Source: Onchocerca volvulus (taxonomy: Eukaryota; Nematoda; Chromadorea; Rhabditida; Onchocercidae). From it: DNA of 64,000 nt. How positions within the stretch are numbered: position 1 is the stretch's first letter; every line of letters begins with the position of its first letter. The notes beneath the pieces were generated by a model. It saw only the letters and a program-made list of their open reading frames with translations. It was not told where the DNA came from and made no database searches. The stretch is taken from contig HG738137.1 of NCBI GenBank assembly GCA_000499405.2, positions 2,852,001 through 2,916,000 on the forward strand, written 5' to 3'. Positions 43,827-58,700 of this stretch are shown here, piece after piece. Position numbers and translations under genes: made by a program.

Positions 43827-45343
43827 ACTATGACAAAATTCAGAAATTTGTTAATACTGCTATTGATAGTATACTCCGTAGGTTACAATCACAATTTGTG
43901 TACATTTCGATAGCATCAAAAACTTTTACCTTTTTTGAAATAACTGCTTGTATTCGAATTTTTTGCACGCCACTTTACCGTTGTGATATTATCTATGACA
44001 AGCTATAATATAGTGCCAATAATATTTGAACTGCCTAGAACAGAACGCTGTTTATCGGAAGCACAACTGTAGATCTAAGCGCAAACTATTACTAACAAAT
44101 TAATAAAAGAATGGTAATATTTGTGCAAACAAGCACAGAATTATGCAAAATCTATGTCCGAAAAATTAGGTCAAACCTATTATATCTAAATTGATATTTA
44201 TTCTCCTTCACTGCTGTTATCGATGGTAAGCTTAAACATTTAATTCGAATAACTAAATAACTCAGTTAATTAGACAATACTAAAATTAAATGCCGACCAA
44301 AAGTACAAATCCATTTCTTAAAAATTCCAAAATTTAATAAAAATAATTTCATATAGATTACTATAGCTGTTTCTGTTGAAAGTATAAATCGAATAGTATA
44401 TCAAATTAATGTCTGCTTGAACAATACATAACAAGACTTAATAGTATTTAATACCTTAAACAACATTTAAAATATTGCCTCATCACAAAATATAAAAAAT
44501 GAGGTTCTTAAAAATGAATCACACGTAGAAAGCGTGAAGGAAGACAGAATATATGTGCATTTCGATTGTGTATCAAATGTGAGTTGAAATATAAGCGACC
44601 AAAAACAACGGATCATACGAATTTAGCCATTATAGAAGTATAATTATATGTATGTATAAATAGGATAATTTGAAAAGCGAAATAATTCCATTTCTTTTAT
44701 ATTTCTTATCACATGATAAATATTAACATAAACTTTAAATTCAAGTCCTTATTATAAAGTCATCTTGTAAATATTATTACTAGCTGAATTTTGACCAAAA
44801 ACTGTAATAAATATGAAAAGTTTCAGTCAGAATATGCAAATGATGGAGAAAATAGGATCTAAGAAGGGTTTCGGAAGTTTTGAAATCGATAGATTAAAAA
44901 TAAAACCTTGCACAGACGAAAATGAGCTATATTGAATCACCGAAATTAACAATCATAAACGAAAATGTCCTGTATTGAATCAATGGAATTGACTATCTAT
45001 AACGTTTAAAAAATATCTCGTCTAGTGAAGTGGAAAGAACTGATTACAGCAAGCTATATAAAAAATGAAAAAAATCGGAAAGTTTTTCAATGTTAAGAAA
45101 AAAAGAATGATGCCAATTTCAAAAAACATTAAGTAATCAAGTAAAGAACTACATACTAAAACGAATAGATAACTATCTATGGCAGGAAATAACACAGGAA
45201 AAGGCACTTCCACCAATTATATTGAAATTGCTATAGAAAGCCATGATGCCTTTTTAGCTTATAACACAAATCCCAAATGGAAGCCTTACTCCTTCCTCCT
45301 ATTTATCATGGTGAATTCAACCATCGATGGACCGACTGATTGG
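43827..45343. other. Convergent intergenic region, ABHD18/cyc-1
   Basis: About 1.5 kb between the stop codons of two convergent genes, holding their 3' UTRs. AATAAA for ABHD18 lies at 44102-44107. No coding region or structured repeat was recognised. Confidence 0.6.
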
Positions 45344-48002
45344 TCAGTTGCTCTTGCTTTTCGGTCTTTCGCGTCCTTTCACTATCTTCCACATACTCTT
45401 ACGAGCCTTTATGTATGTCCAAGCGTGTCGTTTACCATATACCAGGACGAATGTTAGAAGTGGTAAAAACAGTAACGACTGAAATTATTTAAAAAAATTA
45501 TTTAATGCTGACATCTACTCAGCAAAGATCGCCTTGTGGTGCCATCACATGGTGTTATAGTATTAACCATCAATATGATAAGTAGATGTGTAAATCAGAA
45601 ATAGCTTAGAAATTCAGAAGCCACCACATGCTTCCTTTGCATCAACTGCAGTAACTTCTAACCTCTATTCATCAACGTACGTAATATATTAAATATGAAA
45701 GTATTCAATTTAATTTTTATACTAATTAGGAATTTATGACTGGAAAAATTCAATCTCTTTCTTTTCTTCTATATTATATAAAGAAAGATAATAAGGAAAC
45801 CCAAGAATCATGGTGAAGAAAAGTTGAAAGAACGATATATAAATTTAAAACCAACATTTAATATGCCAACAAGAATGCCTTTGGCATCAATGACATGAAA
45901 AGAGTAAGCATTTAATACATTTACCTAAATTTTTCCATCATAACATCAATGTTCTTCGATTTTGAGCTCGAAAAGGCCGAATCATGTGCAGCAGTCATTA
46001 TGCAAAAACAGTGTATCATTTCTATATCAACTCTAGCCTTCCCGCAATAATAATTACTACCGAAAATAATAACTACTAAAATTACCTTCAAAAACAGTCT
46101 CTTCTTTTTCTCATAGAAAGGTTCCGCTGTCCATCGCATAAATGTGCATATATCCTTTGCTTGCTGACTAGCAGTTGCTGGTGTGCCATCTTTGTATTCA
46201 ATACCACCATCGAACAATTGCTGTGGCATACTAATTACACCATCAGGAAAATACGGATTATAATACTTCCCTTCATCCAGCTATAAATGAATTATGATAT
46301 CCAGAACTTCGATGTTCTTCAACTGGGATTTAGATTCTAAATGCTACCATAAATTTAATAACGAAAATGATTCTACTCGTCTGATATCCTTCACCATTCA
46401 CATTTTTCAAGTGATAGCTATAACTCGACAGATGCAAAATGACTTCTAATAAATCAATTTACACAGCTTTTGAAATGAAACTTGAACGGCTGCTATGAAT
46501 CATTTTTGAAGAATCTTCTGAAAACCAAACCTTCACACCAGCCGGTGTATCGACATATGAGGTTAATAATGAGAAAACATAGTCTTCAGCACCTTCTCGT
46601 GTGAGCAATAACATTGAAAGATCGGGAGGAAAAGCACCACCATTTGCTGCTTTTGCTGCAGCAATATTCGGATAGGGTGATAGCAAATGATCATTTAAAT
46701 CGCCTGGCCGTTCAATTGCATTTCCTGAAATACTTTTTAGTCATTCCGGATTATTCGAATAAAAAAAAAAGTATAAAATGCCTTTTTATATTCGATAGTC
46801 TGGAATCTTTTATCAGCCAAATTCAGTTAAAAAATCTATAACGCTCAATGTGCAGCCATCACAATTATGACATGAAAACTGTCACATACCAGCTTCATCG
46901 ATGTCAGGTACAGTGACAGCAGCAGCTTCTGCTTTTGCTTCCTCTTCGGTCATAATATTTCCAACTAAATGACGGTAAGCTATCCATTTCATAGAATGAC
47001 AAGCTTTACACACTTGTTTATATACTTCATAACCACGACGTGCACTGAAGTATTTAAACAAGTAACATCAGTTCAAAATTTAAAGAATTTTAATAATTAA
47101 ATTTATATTTGGAAGCAGTTTTTGGTGATTCAAACTTCTATTTGTAAAGAATTCAAAAATTTTTATATTCAAGAATTCTTAGCAAGAATTTTTTCCAATT
47201 AAAAATCATTTCATTTCCAGTTTTACTAGACTAATTTTGCCTTCGGAAAGATATTCCACAAATGCTGAGATAACACCTTTTCTGTGCTGCTAAGTAGCAA
47301 ATTCCAGTGAAGTTCAATTAATCTTTCATTCAATAATTATAGCATTCATCAATGAAATTAACTGCTGAAATGAAGAATGGAAAAAGAAAACATACGAAGC
47401 CATATCGATAGTACCAAACACTCGTTTGTGATCCCATGGTAAATGTGCAGGGTGTGGGAAATGTTCAAAAGCCTCCACCTTCACCGCATTTTCCAATGCA
47501 CATAATAAACCGGCACCAACTATCGATACAGCACCTGCTCCAACAGCCAAAGTCCGCTAAAAATTATCAATTTAATTGAGCTACCTTAATACCGTTTCAT
47601 TGAGCATTTAGGACTTACTAAATAATATCACTAAAATTGATAATTTCTTTCAAATGAATATTTAGTAAAATCTTAAATTTATTTAAATTTAATATAACAA
47701 AAATAAAAAATTATCTACCTAAATTTTCAGGAAAAGGATTGAACGGAATTTTTTTTTTCACTATTATGAATTTCTTCTCGAAATAGGTTCATAATGTTTC
47801 TAATTGTAACAATGCGAAATTACTACCAAAAGTATCATCCCTAATCTGATGCAGAATTAATCCTGTAGATGAACATATAGGATATGACTGCCATCTGCTT
47901 TCAGTAAAAACATAAAAGATATGTTTATAATGCTATTCATGAAATCACTCCAGATTTATATAAACTTACCCGAAAACAATGACCGAAATTAGCTCTATGC
48001 AT
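45344..48002 (-). CDS. cyc-1: Cytochrome c1, haem subunit of respiratory complex III
   Basis: It passes electrons from the Rieske protein to cytochrome c in the mitochondrial inner membrane. Exons on the minus strand are 48002-47970, 47556-47396, 47044-46890, 46724-46531, 46280-46086 and 45478-45344, encoding 290 residues. The N-terminus [20 protein letters not shown] is Arg-rich and followed by a hydrophobic stretch, as for a bipartite mitochondrial presequence. The haem c motif is CKACH (Cys77, Cys80, His81). The axial Met is Met199 in VISMPQQ, within [11 protein letters not shown]. Other signatures are [38 protein letters not shown] and [22 protein letters not shown]-terminal membrane anchor (residues about 247-261) is followed by the basic tail [13 protein letters not shown]. 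An acceptor TTTCTAG 13 nt before the ATG (exon base 48015) suggests trans-splicing. Confidence 0.97.
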
Positions 48003-51000
48003 CGGCGAACTGTTCCTAGAAATAGCAAATTTGAGAAACCTGAGAAACACTGCAGTCAAAAAGCACTTAGCGAATCGACATGCTTTCAAACAGATTCTGC
48101 CCAAAAACAAATGTTGAAAGTGGGAAACTATTCTTTCGCTTCTTTTATCTCACCACAAAAATCTGATTTATGGTAAGGAGTATTTCCTCATCTATAATCA
48201 CTACCTTCACTACTTTCAACTGCATTCAATTTTTGGAAGGAAATTAGCAATTCAGATAAAAACGATCTGAAATTCTTCTCATTATTTGCTAACATTAACA
48301 TTTATTTTTTTTTCTCGTCTTTAATCCTTAACATTATTATCATTTTAAAAAGACTAGTAATTAAATCTTATTAATCGTAACTTTTTCGAAAACTACAGTT
48401 CCTAAAAAGCATAAATTATTGTTACAGTTTAGAAATCGACTTTGCTATAACTTCATCTTGCCGATCAACTGTTTCAGCGATATCGTCGTCATAGGTTCTT
48501 AAAATGATATTCCAAAGTTAACATTCGATTCTATAGATTTCAAATCTTATTAATTCTGATCTCAGAAAACTTAGTATTTCCCAATTATTGAAAAAGAAAT
48601 GATGTGGGAAATTGATTCCCAATTGTTCAATGATTTCTGATCAGATCCACAATAGATAAAAATGAAAATGCCTGAGAAATATATTCTCAGCTGAACAAGA
48701 GCAAAATGTATACAACGATAGATTACTTCTGCACGATTTACTTGATTCTTATACTCGATATCTTAGTAAACAAACGATTGATAATTTTTCTACCCTAAAA
48801 TAACAGTACTTCAATTGTTTTCCTATAATATTATCCATGTAATAATTCTATCTAATCTAACAAGACAAAAAAAATCTCAATTATTAAAGGGTATTGAAAG
48901 GCACCTCAAATTATATCTTCCTCGTCAAAACAGTAGAATGATACAGATGATTCGAGATACTTAGGAGAATGCCTCCCTTTCCTATTATATTAGATTTCGC
49001 GATACTCAGAAAACATACGGTATTTACCGGACCTGAAAGAAATCAAAACCTGAATTGTATCAGCAATACCTACATCAATCGTTTAATATGTGACAGTGGC
49101 ATTTATATACCTGAAATAGATGTACTAATAGAGGAATCACGTAGAAAATAGACAATACGGTTGAGCAAAAATATATGACATCTATAAATTATATCAATTT
49201 CAGTAAAATATTACGACAACAGAAATCTATGCTTGAGAATGAAATGTGAACCACGGAATCTTAACTCTCAAAGTAATATCCAAATAGTCAAATGACTATT
49301 ACGAAGTTACTGTGAAACTAGAAAAAAAAACATCAAAATTCTGATATCATTTCAACCTCCTCATCAATTTTTGGACTATGGAAATTAGTCTTGCAATTAA
49401 ATCAAAGCAAAAAATGCATGTAGATTTGATTTCTAATAAAATACCCTTACTTCTTCTCTTAGAACTTCAATCGAAAGCATCTCAAAAGGGCCAACAATTT
49501 GTATCAACGCATTTCATACTGCATGGATGGAAAATATCGACATTTCGCAGCATCGCTATGAAAAATCGCCGATCTCAGAGATAGAGCAAGATGCTGAAAT
49601 TGATGTGATAAAGCTATCAGTGATAAGGTATTCAGTTTGATTGATTATAAAAGAATGCGGCTTGCGGAAGATTAAAAATCAATGATGGAAGAATCAATTA
49701 TTGAAAAAGGATGTGGGAGTTCTACGTTATATCTATGATTCCCACAACTTTGGAATTATTTGTGTTCCAAAATACTTTGCTTTAGAATCATTTGATACAT
49801 CAGAGTCCTATGCTAGATTCTAAATCAATTGATTGATGGTTAGTCAATTAAGGTCAATATCCGTTTGACCTTTATTTCCCAGTTAGCAATCGTCTGATGT
49901 AGTTGGCTTACTTTTCATCACTTCCATTCTTTGTCTCCTACAGATACGATTTCCATGAAAAGTAGAATGGTACTTTAGTGCATTAATTTCTTATAGATAT
50001 TGATTAATTTTTTGAATAATGTGTGTTGTAATCTGTAAAAAATCTCACATTGATATCGATAAGTGGTATACATGAAGGAGAATTCAGTAATTCCATAATT
50101 AATTTCTCGTGAAGGCTAATTAGTCATGGATGACATCTGTCATGAAAATCTCACATCAACATCGAACGGAAAGATTCAAAGTTTGTTCTGATAAAACTGT
50201 TTTGTTTATTAAAGTTCGATCTATATATTTAAATTAGTTCTACTTTTTGTCATTTTATCTTTTTTTTTTTTTATTTCATCATCAATAATTTTAATAATTT
50301 CCAAAATACTTTTTCAGCTGTTCGTTCTTCACAATTATTTCCATTATTTCAAAAAAAAAAAAAAATGATTTTGATATACATATAAGGAATAATAATTTAT
50401 AAATGAAATTTTTAATGATTTTTCTCGCAACTGTAGTAGTAGAAAGTTTTTGGATGTATTATTAAAGAACGCTGAAAGAATTATGTTCAATTAAGCTAAT
50501 CGATAATACCATTTAATGCCTTGAAACTAATTACAAGAATATGGCAATTTTCATTAAGCTCGTAATAAATTCAATAGTTTTGATTAAATACCGAATAAAA
50601 TGAAAATGATAATAGATGGACGAATTTCAAAAATTTAAAAAACAAAAGCATGATAAATGAACAAAGATTTTAATTCTGTGAAGAACAAAATTCCATTAGA
50701 TATATTCATGGATTGTTAGCAGATTTCAGTATGGCCAGGGATTTTTTATTCCAATTTTGCGAATTTTTAAACTATTTCAAATTTTACAGTGATCATTCCT
50801 TTTGGAACTACAAAAAGAATTATTATAATCAAAAAACAGAAAGCAAGAGAAAAATAAGATTAATACTGATTCAATTTTCTTAATAAGTCAACTTTTATTT
50901 GAATATTAACTGCAGTTCCTATTATTCCGAAATTTGAATTTAAAAATTGGTATTAATCTTTTCATTTTAACAGCGGTAGAATTTTAGCAGTTCTCTTAAA

Positions 51001-51482
51001 TTTTCAGTACGGGGATTCGTCAGTGTAAATCCAAGTAGAGAATTTGGAAATTATAAAGTTTGAATTTTAATTCGAGTCTTATGATAAGAGTATAATCAAT
51101 GATTCCGAGAGGAAATCTTCCAAATTCTGTTTTCTGAAATTTCAAAAATTAATTTAGAAGTTAGAGACTGAAACAAGCTTATTTCCCGACATGATACATT
51201 TGTTGCTTGGAACAGAATAAAGAAAATCTCGATCTATTCAAAGTTTTCTGGGATACGGGAGAAGCGGTTCCCGATACTGCCAAATCCGCATTGCAATAAA
51301 ATATACGATATTTCGCTCAAATTTTACGAAATATATTTAACGACAACACATTGACAATAACAATATGGTGAGAGTCCCGCAAAACATGATCGACCTTTAA
51401 CCTTCGACCTTTCCCGGAGAAATTCCTATTATCGGCTTCTGCTTCTCTCTATTTTTGTGCTCTTTCTATTATTGTCCTCACC

Positions 51483-51496
51483 GTTGCCATGACAAC
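51483..51496 (+). promoter_or_regulatory. RFX/DAF-19 X-box motif
   Basis: GTTGCCATGACAAC fits the animal RFX consensus GTTNCCATGGNAAC at all but one position and the C. elegans DAF-19 X-box RYYNYYATRRNRAC fully. It sits in a local GC- and CpG-richer patch (about 51360-51545), unusual for this window, with a forkhead core TGTTTAC 20 bp downstream (51517-51523). X-boxes mark cilium and sensory-neuron genes in nematodes. The nearest starts are cyc-1 (3.5 kb, pointing away) and mec-8 (8 kb, pointing away). Confidence 0.5.
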
Positions 51497-54400
51497 AAGG
51501 AGAGTGCGTGCGTGTTTGTTTACGCGGCGCGTTGTGATGGGGAAAGTTGAAATATACGGGTTAAGCTAAAATTTGCTCTTTATCAGTACCTATTAGTATC
51601 TTTATGAGTTGTAAAATCTGGTACATTTCAGCTTGTGAAGAATTATTTTTACAGGTTCTTCTAATTTTCATTTATAACTTTTTCTTGAAATAAATCAGAA
51701 GTTTCAAAAAGCCCACTTTTAATATTTGCAGAATAAGAATGGCTCATAAATTTTAGGAAGTCTCGAAAATTATGGGTTCCAATTTTGTATTTTGCAATTA
51801 TCTAATAAGTGAGACTCTTTTGGCAGAATAATTTGCATTTATCGTTATAGCATTGAAAAGAATTGCCGAATTATGTACTAGGCTCTTTTCAGATTTCATA
51901 TTTTGAACCGTTTTACTCTGCTTAATAAATTTCGAATGAAGAGAATTATCCATTTCGGAGTGTTTCATTTTATTTGTACTTTTTTGACAAAGTTCAGATA
52001 AAATTTATTTCCAACATTCATTTATGATTTCTCATTACTTTAGTATTTTTACGTAAAGAACAGATTATATAGTCCTTAGTAATTATTGCTATTACTCTAT
52101 CGTCTGAAACTCTGATCTAGAAACGTACCAATTTCCAAAATTTCCATTTTTTTTATTTCCTTTGTTATCCTTATTACTAGCGCCAATGCTCTGAAGTATT
52201 TTATAATTTTCGATTTCGAATGTTTCCATCCCGCAAGGTTGATATATTGCGAGTTATATTATTTTCTACGAATTCATATCAACTTCTTTCCTGCTCTGAA
52301 TTAACTCCCGGGATATCCCGAATCAGGAGCCTGAAATCTTTCAAAACGAATCAAAGCATCTTTTTATCTATGCTACGAAAATTTCCTTTTTCGGTAAGCG
52401 TGTGCGCCGATTATGACAAATTTTTGAAATGATTTGGTTGATATTGAATTAATTTACTTGAATTAATTTACTTCATTTAATGTATGAATGAGCCACCTTT
52501 AAAATTCCTCGCTTTGTAAGAAGCTAAGAATGACAAGATTATATTAGATTATTCAGTCTATTGTTCCATAATCATTAAATTTTTTCGGATAATTTTACCG
52601 AAATTTCCTAAAGTTCATTCTCCAACTTTTTTGTTACGCTCAAATTGATTATCAAAATATTTTACGTTGTTCAACGATTAGTATAGTGCGCCTTTCATAT
52701 CATAGCAAAGTTTGAATGGTAACGAAGTTTAAGAACTTCCGTCACTTGGCGCCAAATAGCATAGTTATTCAAAAGAGTATTGTAAGCAAGTAATTCAATT
52801 TCAAGCAATATAATTCCTTTTCTGTTTTTTCACTTCTTTCTCTAATTGTTCACCTGCGGATTAATTAAAATATTTAATTTTATGGCTAATTTTTAATAAA
52901 TTTGATCTGTTATGCTGCGTAATTTTCACTAGCATCAATTTATCACGACGCCCAATTTTGAGTAACTTTAATTTATCACACTGCTGAACAGCTTGCATTT
53001 TCTACTGTAAGATGACATTAGAGAGAAAGAAATGAAAATTTAGTTTAATTAATCATCTATCAGACATGGATTGTTTATGCATTTCTCTGAACATGTTTTG
53101 TTATCAAACTATTGATAATCGATTTTTCGAGGAAAACACATTACAACTAGCAAGATTGCATCGAACTTATAAACAGTTGCTTTAAAAGCCTTTAGTTTGA
53201 AATTCAGTTCCATTTCACGTATTCATTTAAATGGATTTTATCCATGTGATGTAAAAGAAAATAGGATAAGAAAGTGATAAGTATGGAAATGGTTATGAGC
53301 TATATATGATTATGAACTAAGAATGGTAATTTATTAGCAATGTAAAATACATAGTTAAAATGAATTCTAGTCCTCTCGTAGGCGTAAACAAGTAACGGTC
53401 ATTTGTTCCTCTAAAAAAAAAATGCTTGTAATGTTGTTTGTTTCAATATTCCGTACAGGAGAGAAACAAGAAGAGATAATTTATATCATAAATTTATCCC
53501 TCAACAATTTCGTTTAAAGGAAATGATTAGAATTTAAGGTCGTTCGGTGGGCATATCTTTTCTTATAGATTAGGAAAAATCTATGATCGATGAATGCGAT
53601 TCGTAGAAATCATATTCTGGATTAATTCATGTTTTTTTTTCCCCGGAATTTGTTGTGATTTTAATCATTTTTAATGTGATTTATCTATCAGAAGGTTTTT
53701 TTTCTATCTTTCTGCTAAAATCTTTTATTTAAACGAAAAAGAAGAAACCAAATAAATCCCATTTATAAAAGAGTGGAGGAGGAAAAATTTATAATTGGAA
53801 TTATTATAATTGCTAATATATTTGATATCTTATTCATTCCATCTTAGTTTTGTTGCTAGGAAAATACTATGACTTTGGATGTAATCTGAGTAATTTATCA
53901 AACCAAAATAAGTTTTATAACCAACTTGTTTGAATAAATATGTTAAATTTATTATTCTTATCACGAAATGAATAAATTATTAGCTTTTCAAAAGCTTATG
54001 TTTATTTGAAATCAAACATAGAAATTATATTGTAATTTCTCTTATTAGAATCAAATATTGATCTCTGAATCCTCATTTTGAATAGATGCATTAGATCAGT
54101 TCGTAGATTTTAAAATTTCTAAAATAATTCACAACCTTAAAAACTGTGTTCTTCTTATAGTTCATCCTGTGACATAGGGTATTTTTACAGTTGTCCTGGG
54201 AATTTTGAAAAAGTTAAAAGCAATATTTTTTGTTGTTTCGAGGATTTGCTTTTTATTTTTATTTCTTGACTTTTATGCTTTTTTTCTGTAACTGGGTCAT
54301 TGATTATCAAAGTAATTGGAAATTAATTAATTAGATTTGTTGCTTTTATTTTATTTTTCTATCCATTTAAAGATTTCAGCATTTATAAATCTCCTCAACA

Positions 54401-55524
54401 TATCCTACATATTGTTGAAGCTAATGATGTCACACATTAAAGTCTTAAATTGCTAATGTTTAATTGATATAACAACCACCAAATGAAAGTTTTTCGTTGT
54501 TGTTTGATCTTTTATGGCTTTCAGAATAAGGAAGCAGAATGAAGTAGATGATTTAATAATAACAAAATATTGAATCATCTATTCTTCATTATCGTCAAAT
54601 TTTCAAGTTTATAAGTCTCAGAAAATTGAAGACTTAAAGAAAATGAAGAGTAGATAACTCAGTGATATTTTAAAAGCGCCTGTTCTCGTCACGAAAATCT
54701 ATAAATATGCAAAATCTTTTCAGAAAACAACAAAACCGAATTAGAATTTAAAGTACTTTAAGTGCGCCAATCTTTCTGATTTTTTGAAAAATTGAGAAAA
54801 AGGCTGAGCAATAGGAAGAAACCTGTTGTTGCGGATCGGAACTTCTCTTTGTGTATGATTTAATAATAGTTTTTGTATGAAATTAAGATTAGATTTACAC
54901 TGATATTTGTGCATTTGAAATATGAATACTATTGTATATTAACAGTTTGTTCGATAACTTTGTTTCAATTTATGTTTATGAGAAATAGGCTCGTAATGTT
55001 AATTTAAACAAAAATCAATAATTGGGATGCTTTGATTTCTATATTTCAAGCAGATATGTACTGCAATTCATTGCTAATGAACTGATTAATTTGCAGTCGA
55101 GAAATAATTATCTTTAAATCTCTTTATCTGATTGATCTGTATGACTCAAAAATGAGCATGATTTATTTATATAAATAAATACATTAAAGAGATTCAGAAA
55201 GTTTTAATTTGACGAATTATCGATTGAATTATAGCACGAAATGAAATAAGGCTGTAAATAACGAAAAAATATGTCACTTAGAGACTGATAGAGGGATGAA
55301 TATAGTTTTATCTGGATAGATGGATACTTATTGATGATATTCTCCATACTTTCAAATGCATGATTTTCAAAAGCCTTCCCTCAGGCATTGCTTTTCCTTC
55401 GTCTTCTCACTTTGCCTCTACATTTTGACACTACATATATTGCTATTCTCCATCCATTTGTTGTCAAGTATCTCCATTTTAAATCCTTTAGAAAAAAAAA
55501 AAAAGCATTGTGCCGTTGAAATTA

Positions 55525-55567
55525 GAATAAATGCACGTTTCACTTCACTTAAAACGTGCATTTATTC
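55525..55567. repeat. Perfect 16-bp inverted repeat, 11-nt loop
   Basis: GAATAAATGCACGTTT (55525-55540) and AAACGTGCATTTATTC (55552-55567) are exact reverse complements around CACTTCACTTA. The stem is too short for a typical microRNA precursor. It could be a foldback remnant. Confidence 0.85.
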
Positions 55568-58407
55568 GATTTTACACTTTTCCAATGTTAACTGCTGTTT
55601 TTAGTGCTGTATTCATCGCTAAGGATGAGCTTATTTCATCTTAGAATACATTTAAGTGTTGTAAAGTGAGGACTTTACCTAAAAATGACGACGAAAATGG
55701 CCTGTAATTGCATGTATATAGGATTCGATGGTGATATTTAATGATGCCCTAATCGAATAGATTCTGATAATTGCCTTTACTCGTTATAAGATGTATGAAT
55801 GCTCCATGAATTTTTGCTTCTTCAATATGCAGGTGTGTTTGTTTGTCACATTGTATCTCATCGTAGGTTATTATGAATGTAACATCGATTTGTCGGTGGA
55901 TGTATGTAATACCTGTCCTACCTATCCAGATATGTCTACATTTGTGGTATGGTATTGAGTAAACAAAATTGTTTCATTTCCATCGTGTCATCTCTCTGCC
56001 AAATAGGTATATGGATCTATCTCTCTATACATGCGCTGTACTGCTGCTACTCGAGGTCACTCATTAAATGATCGCAAGACGAGGATACGTGTCGCTGTTG
56101 ACCATTACTCGATGTTCCTACTTCATATCATCATATCGTTCATATTTCATTATTGTATCAGCAATGATAGTTATATTAAACTTTTAAAATATTCATTAAT
56201 ATTTGTTATTTGGTTTTTCTGAAAAATTTTCAAGGAAATATTGCTAAGAATGATGTGACACTTTCATACTTCCAGGAAGTATTCGCTATAATTTGAAATA
56301 TTTTAAAGTTCTGGAAAACTCTGAAGAGACTTTTCTAATTTATTTTCCAGAAGAAATTAGGAGATTGTTTCTTTACTCTGTTGTCCCATTCATTTCTTTT
56401 CTAAAGAAGAATTGAATCGGAATGTACTATCGTCCGATTTATTATGTCTATCTAACTTACTCAAAATTAACTTATTTTGATTTTTAGTTTTCCGAATTTT
56501 TACGATGATTTTAACATATTTACAATTTTCGTCTGGTTTCTTTTTTCTTTTTTTCTTGTCTTTTTTTGATAGTTCTCAAGATGTTTTCATTTAATTTTCT
56601 GATTGCTTATCTCGTAATATTCTAGATTTTTATCCCGAATTACTCGACTACCACAAAAAGAAACGACCACATAGATCCCAAGCATACATCAGCAGTTCAC
56701 AAATATTTTCATATTTCTTCTATTAGATTGTAATTGGAGATTTCCCACGGATATCGCGAACAAATATCGTGCATAGAAATTGCAAATTGTTAACAACTCT
56801 AAGATCAGACTTTGTAAAATTTACCAAACATTAGAAAGAGTTCCTGAACATCTAGTATTTCTTAAAGAACATTCGATTTGAATATCTTCGTTTTTCCTTG
56901 ATTTGAGAACCAAAATTTAGGTAGCTATAGATATAGATAGTAAAGTCAAAGAAAGTCTGGATATACATAGATGAAGAAATCGATTAATTAAAAATTCTTT
57001 CATCGTAGTTAATCATTTTCATTGCATAATAGATGACATTTATAATAAAAAAATTCCATACGTATTTCAATATTTTGAAAGATTTCTATCATGTTGATGT
57101 CTAATGTAGCAATGAATGAAGTTGAAAAAGATTTTTTGCTCTAATCATAACTGAAGAACATTTCAATATAAAGGATTATTCAGGTAGGATTGTGTAAAAA
57201 TTTTCTTTCCATTTGAAGCGATTCGTATGTTCGATTTATTATCTAGTAACTGTGAGCTACGAATATAATTTAATATTAGCAAAGATGTGACCATTAGTTA
57301 ATTAGCTCGAGAATGAAATCTATAAACTAAGCATTTAATAATACCATTCTGTTGGTCATTGCTTTTTAAAGATAATCTTAGGAATGAAATTCTGTAGTAC
57401 AAATACTGAGAAAGTATAAATCAAATGAAGAAAAAGTAGTGAATATTTTTTCCTCTCTATAAAGTTCTTTAACATTTTTCTTTCTTTGGTCCTGATTTTG
57501 AGACTCATTAATTAAGGATTTTGGATATTGCTGACATATAATGGCGAAAACGTTGCTTGTTGCACATTGAATTAAGAATTCGATTTTTTGCCTGTCATTT
57601 AAAGCTTATATTATTGTTATTGTTTTCATGAAATAGTAATGAAATGATTTTGACGTTTTGAGTTTTGAAGCATCAGAAAATCTCGATTCTTCCGAAGAAA
57701 TATCTTTTAGTCGGGAAATTTCTAGCAAGTTTTTATTTATCATCATTTATTACCTTTTACAAAGTTGATATACTTTAAATGTCTCTATTGCTATCTAATT
57801 TGATGTAATTACAACTATATATTATTTATTCTATTTCACGTTGAAAAATGTAGTACAAAGATGATACAGCATGATGAGAGAAAAATTACTGAACTGCTAC
57901 CACCTTGTCCACCACATATTTCATTTTTTGAAGGCGTTGAAATGCATTGAGATTGTAGAATCTCGTTGAATCGGAACCGTGGAAGGAATGGGTCGACTTG
58001 CATCTTTAAATCTCATCATTTTGCGTTCTTAGCTACACTTACCGTGATAAACGGTGTGAATTATACATGAAATGAAAAAAAAAAAATAAAAGACCAACTT
58101 TAAAAATCAATCATTTTGGACAAATAATTGAAAACTTTTTGAAATTGTAACAGACAGCGGATTAACTTTTAAAAGTCGACTTCACTTTTACAATATTCGA
58201 TTGTTAATGCTTTGAAAATTTTTTAAAACCTTTTCGACATTCATTCGTCCATATCAGCAGTGATTGTAGTTGATCAAGTTGATCGAAAGAGATGATCGGT
58301 TTAGAAAGGCGCATATTGATCAAACCCCGCGGGGCATGACGACCGATGCTCTATTCTTCTCCTTAGATGGATGGAGTGGTGCCTACTTGTATGAGTGCAA
58401 ATCTGTT

Positions 58408-58700
58408 CATGTATGTGTATGTGTATGTATGTGGGTATGTATATGTGTATGTGTATGTGGATATGTGAGTATGTGTGTATGTTCTGAATTTGGATGTGTG
58501 CAAAATTGAGCAATTAAGAGGGTGGCGTACACACAATTGACCATTGACACCTACCATGCCTACCATTTAGGCACCGCATATATAAACGCACAGCATCCGG
58601 TGAACCAAGGTGATAACGATGCATGTGTATGTATGTGTGTGTGTTTGTATGTGTATGTATGCGTGTATGTGTATGTGCACGTGTGTTGGTGAGTGTATGT
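58408..58700 (+). repeat. TATG/TG microsatellites flanking a unique segment
   Basis: Two related arrays of (TATG)n and (TG)n, at 58408-58485 and 58618-58702, enclose about 130 bp of unique sequence with balanced composition, including ATATATAAACGC near 58578, a TATA-like string. The open frames through the arrays on both strands (Val/Cys- or His/Thr-rich) are translations of the repeat. Confidence 0.8.

Noticed and set aside
45179..45457. 92-residue plus-strand open frame
   Set aside because: Its right half is antisense to the last exon of cyc-1, which is certain from haem-protein homology. No independent support.
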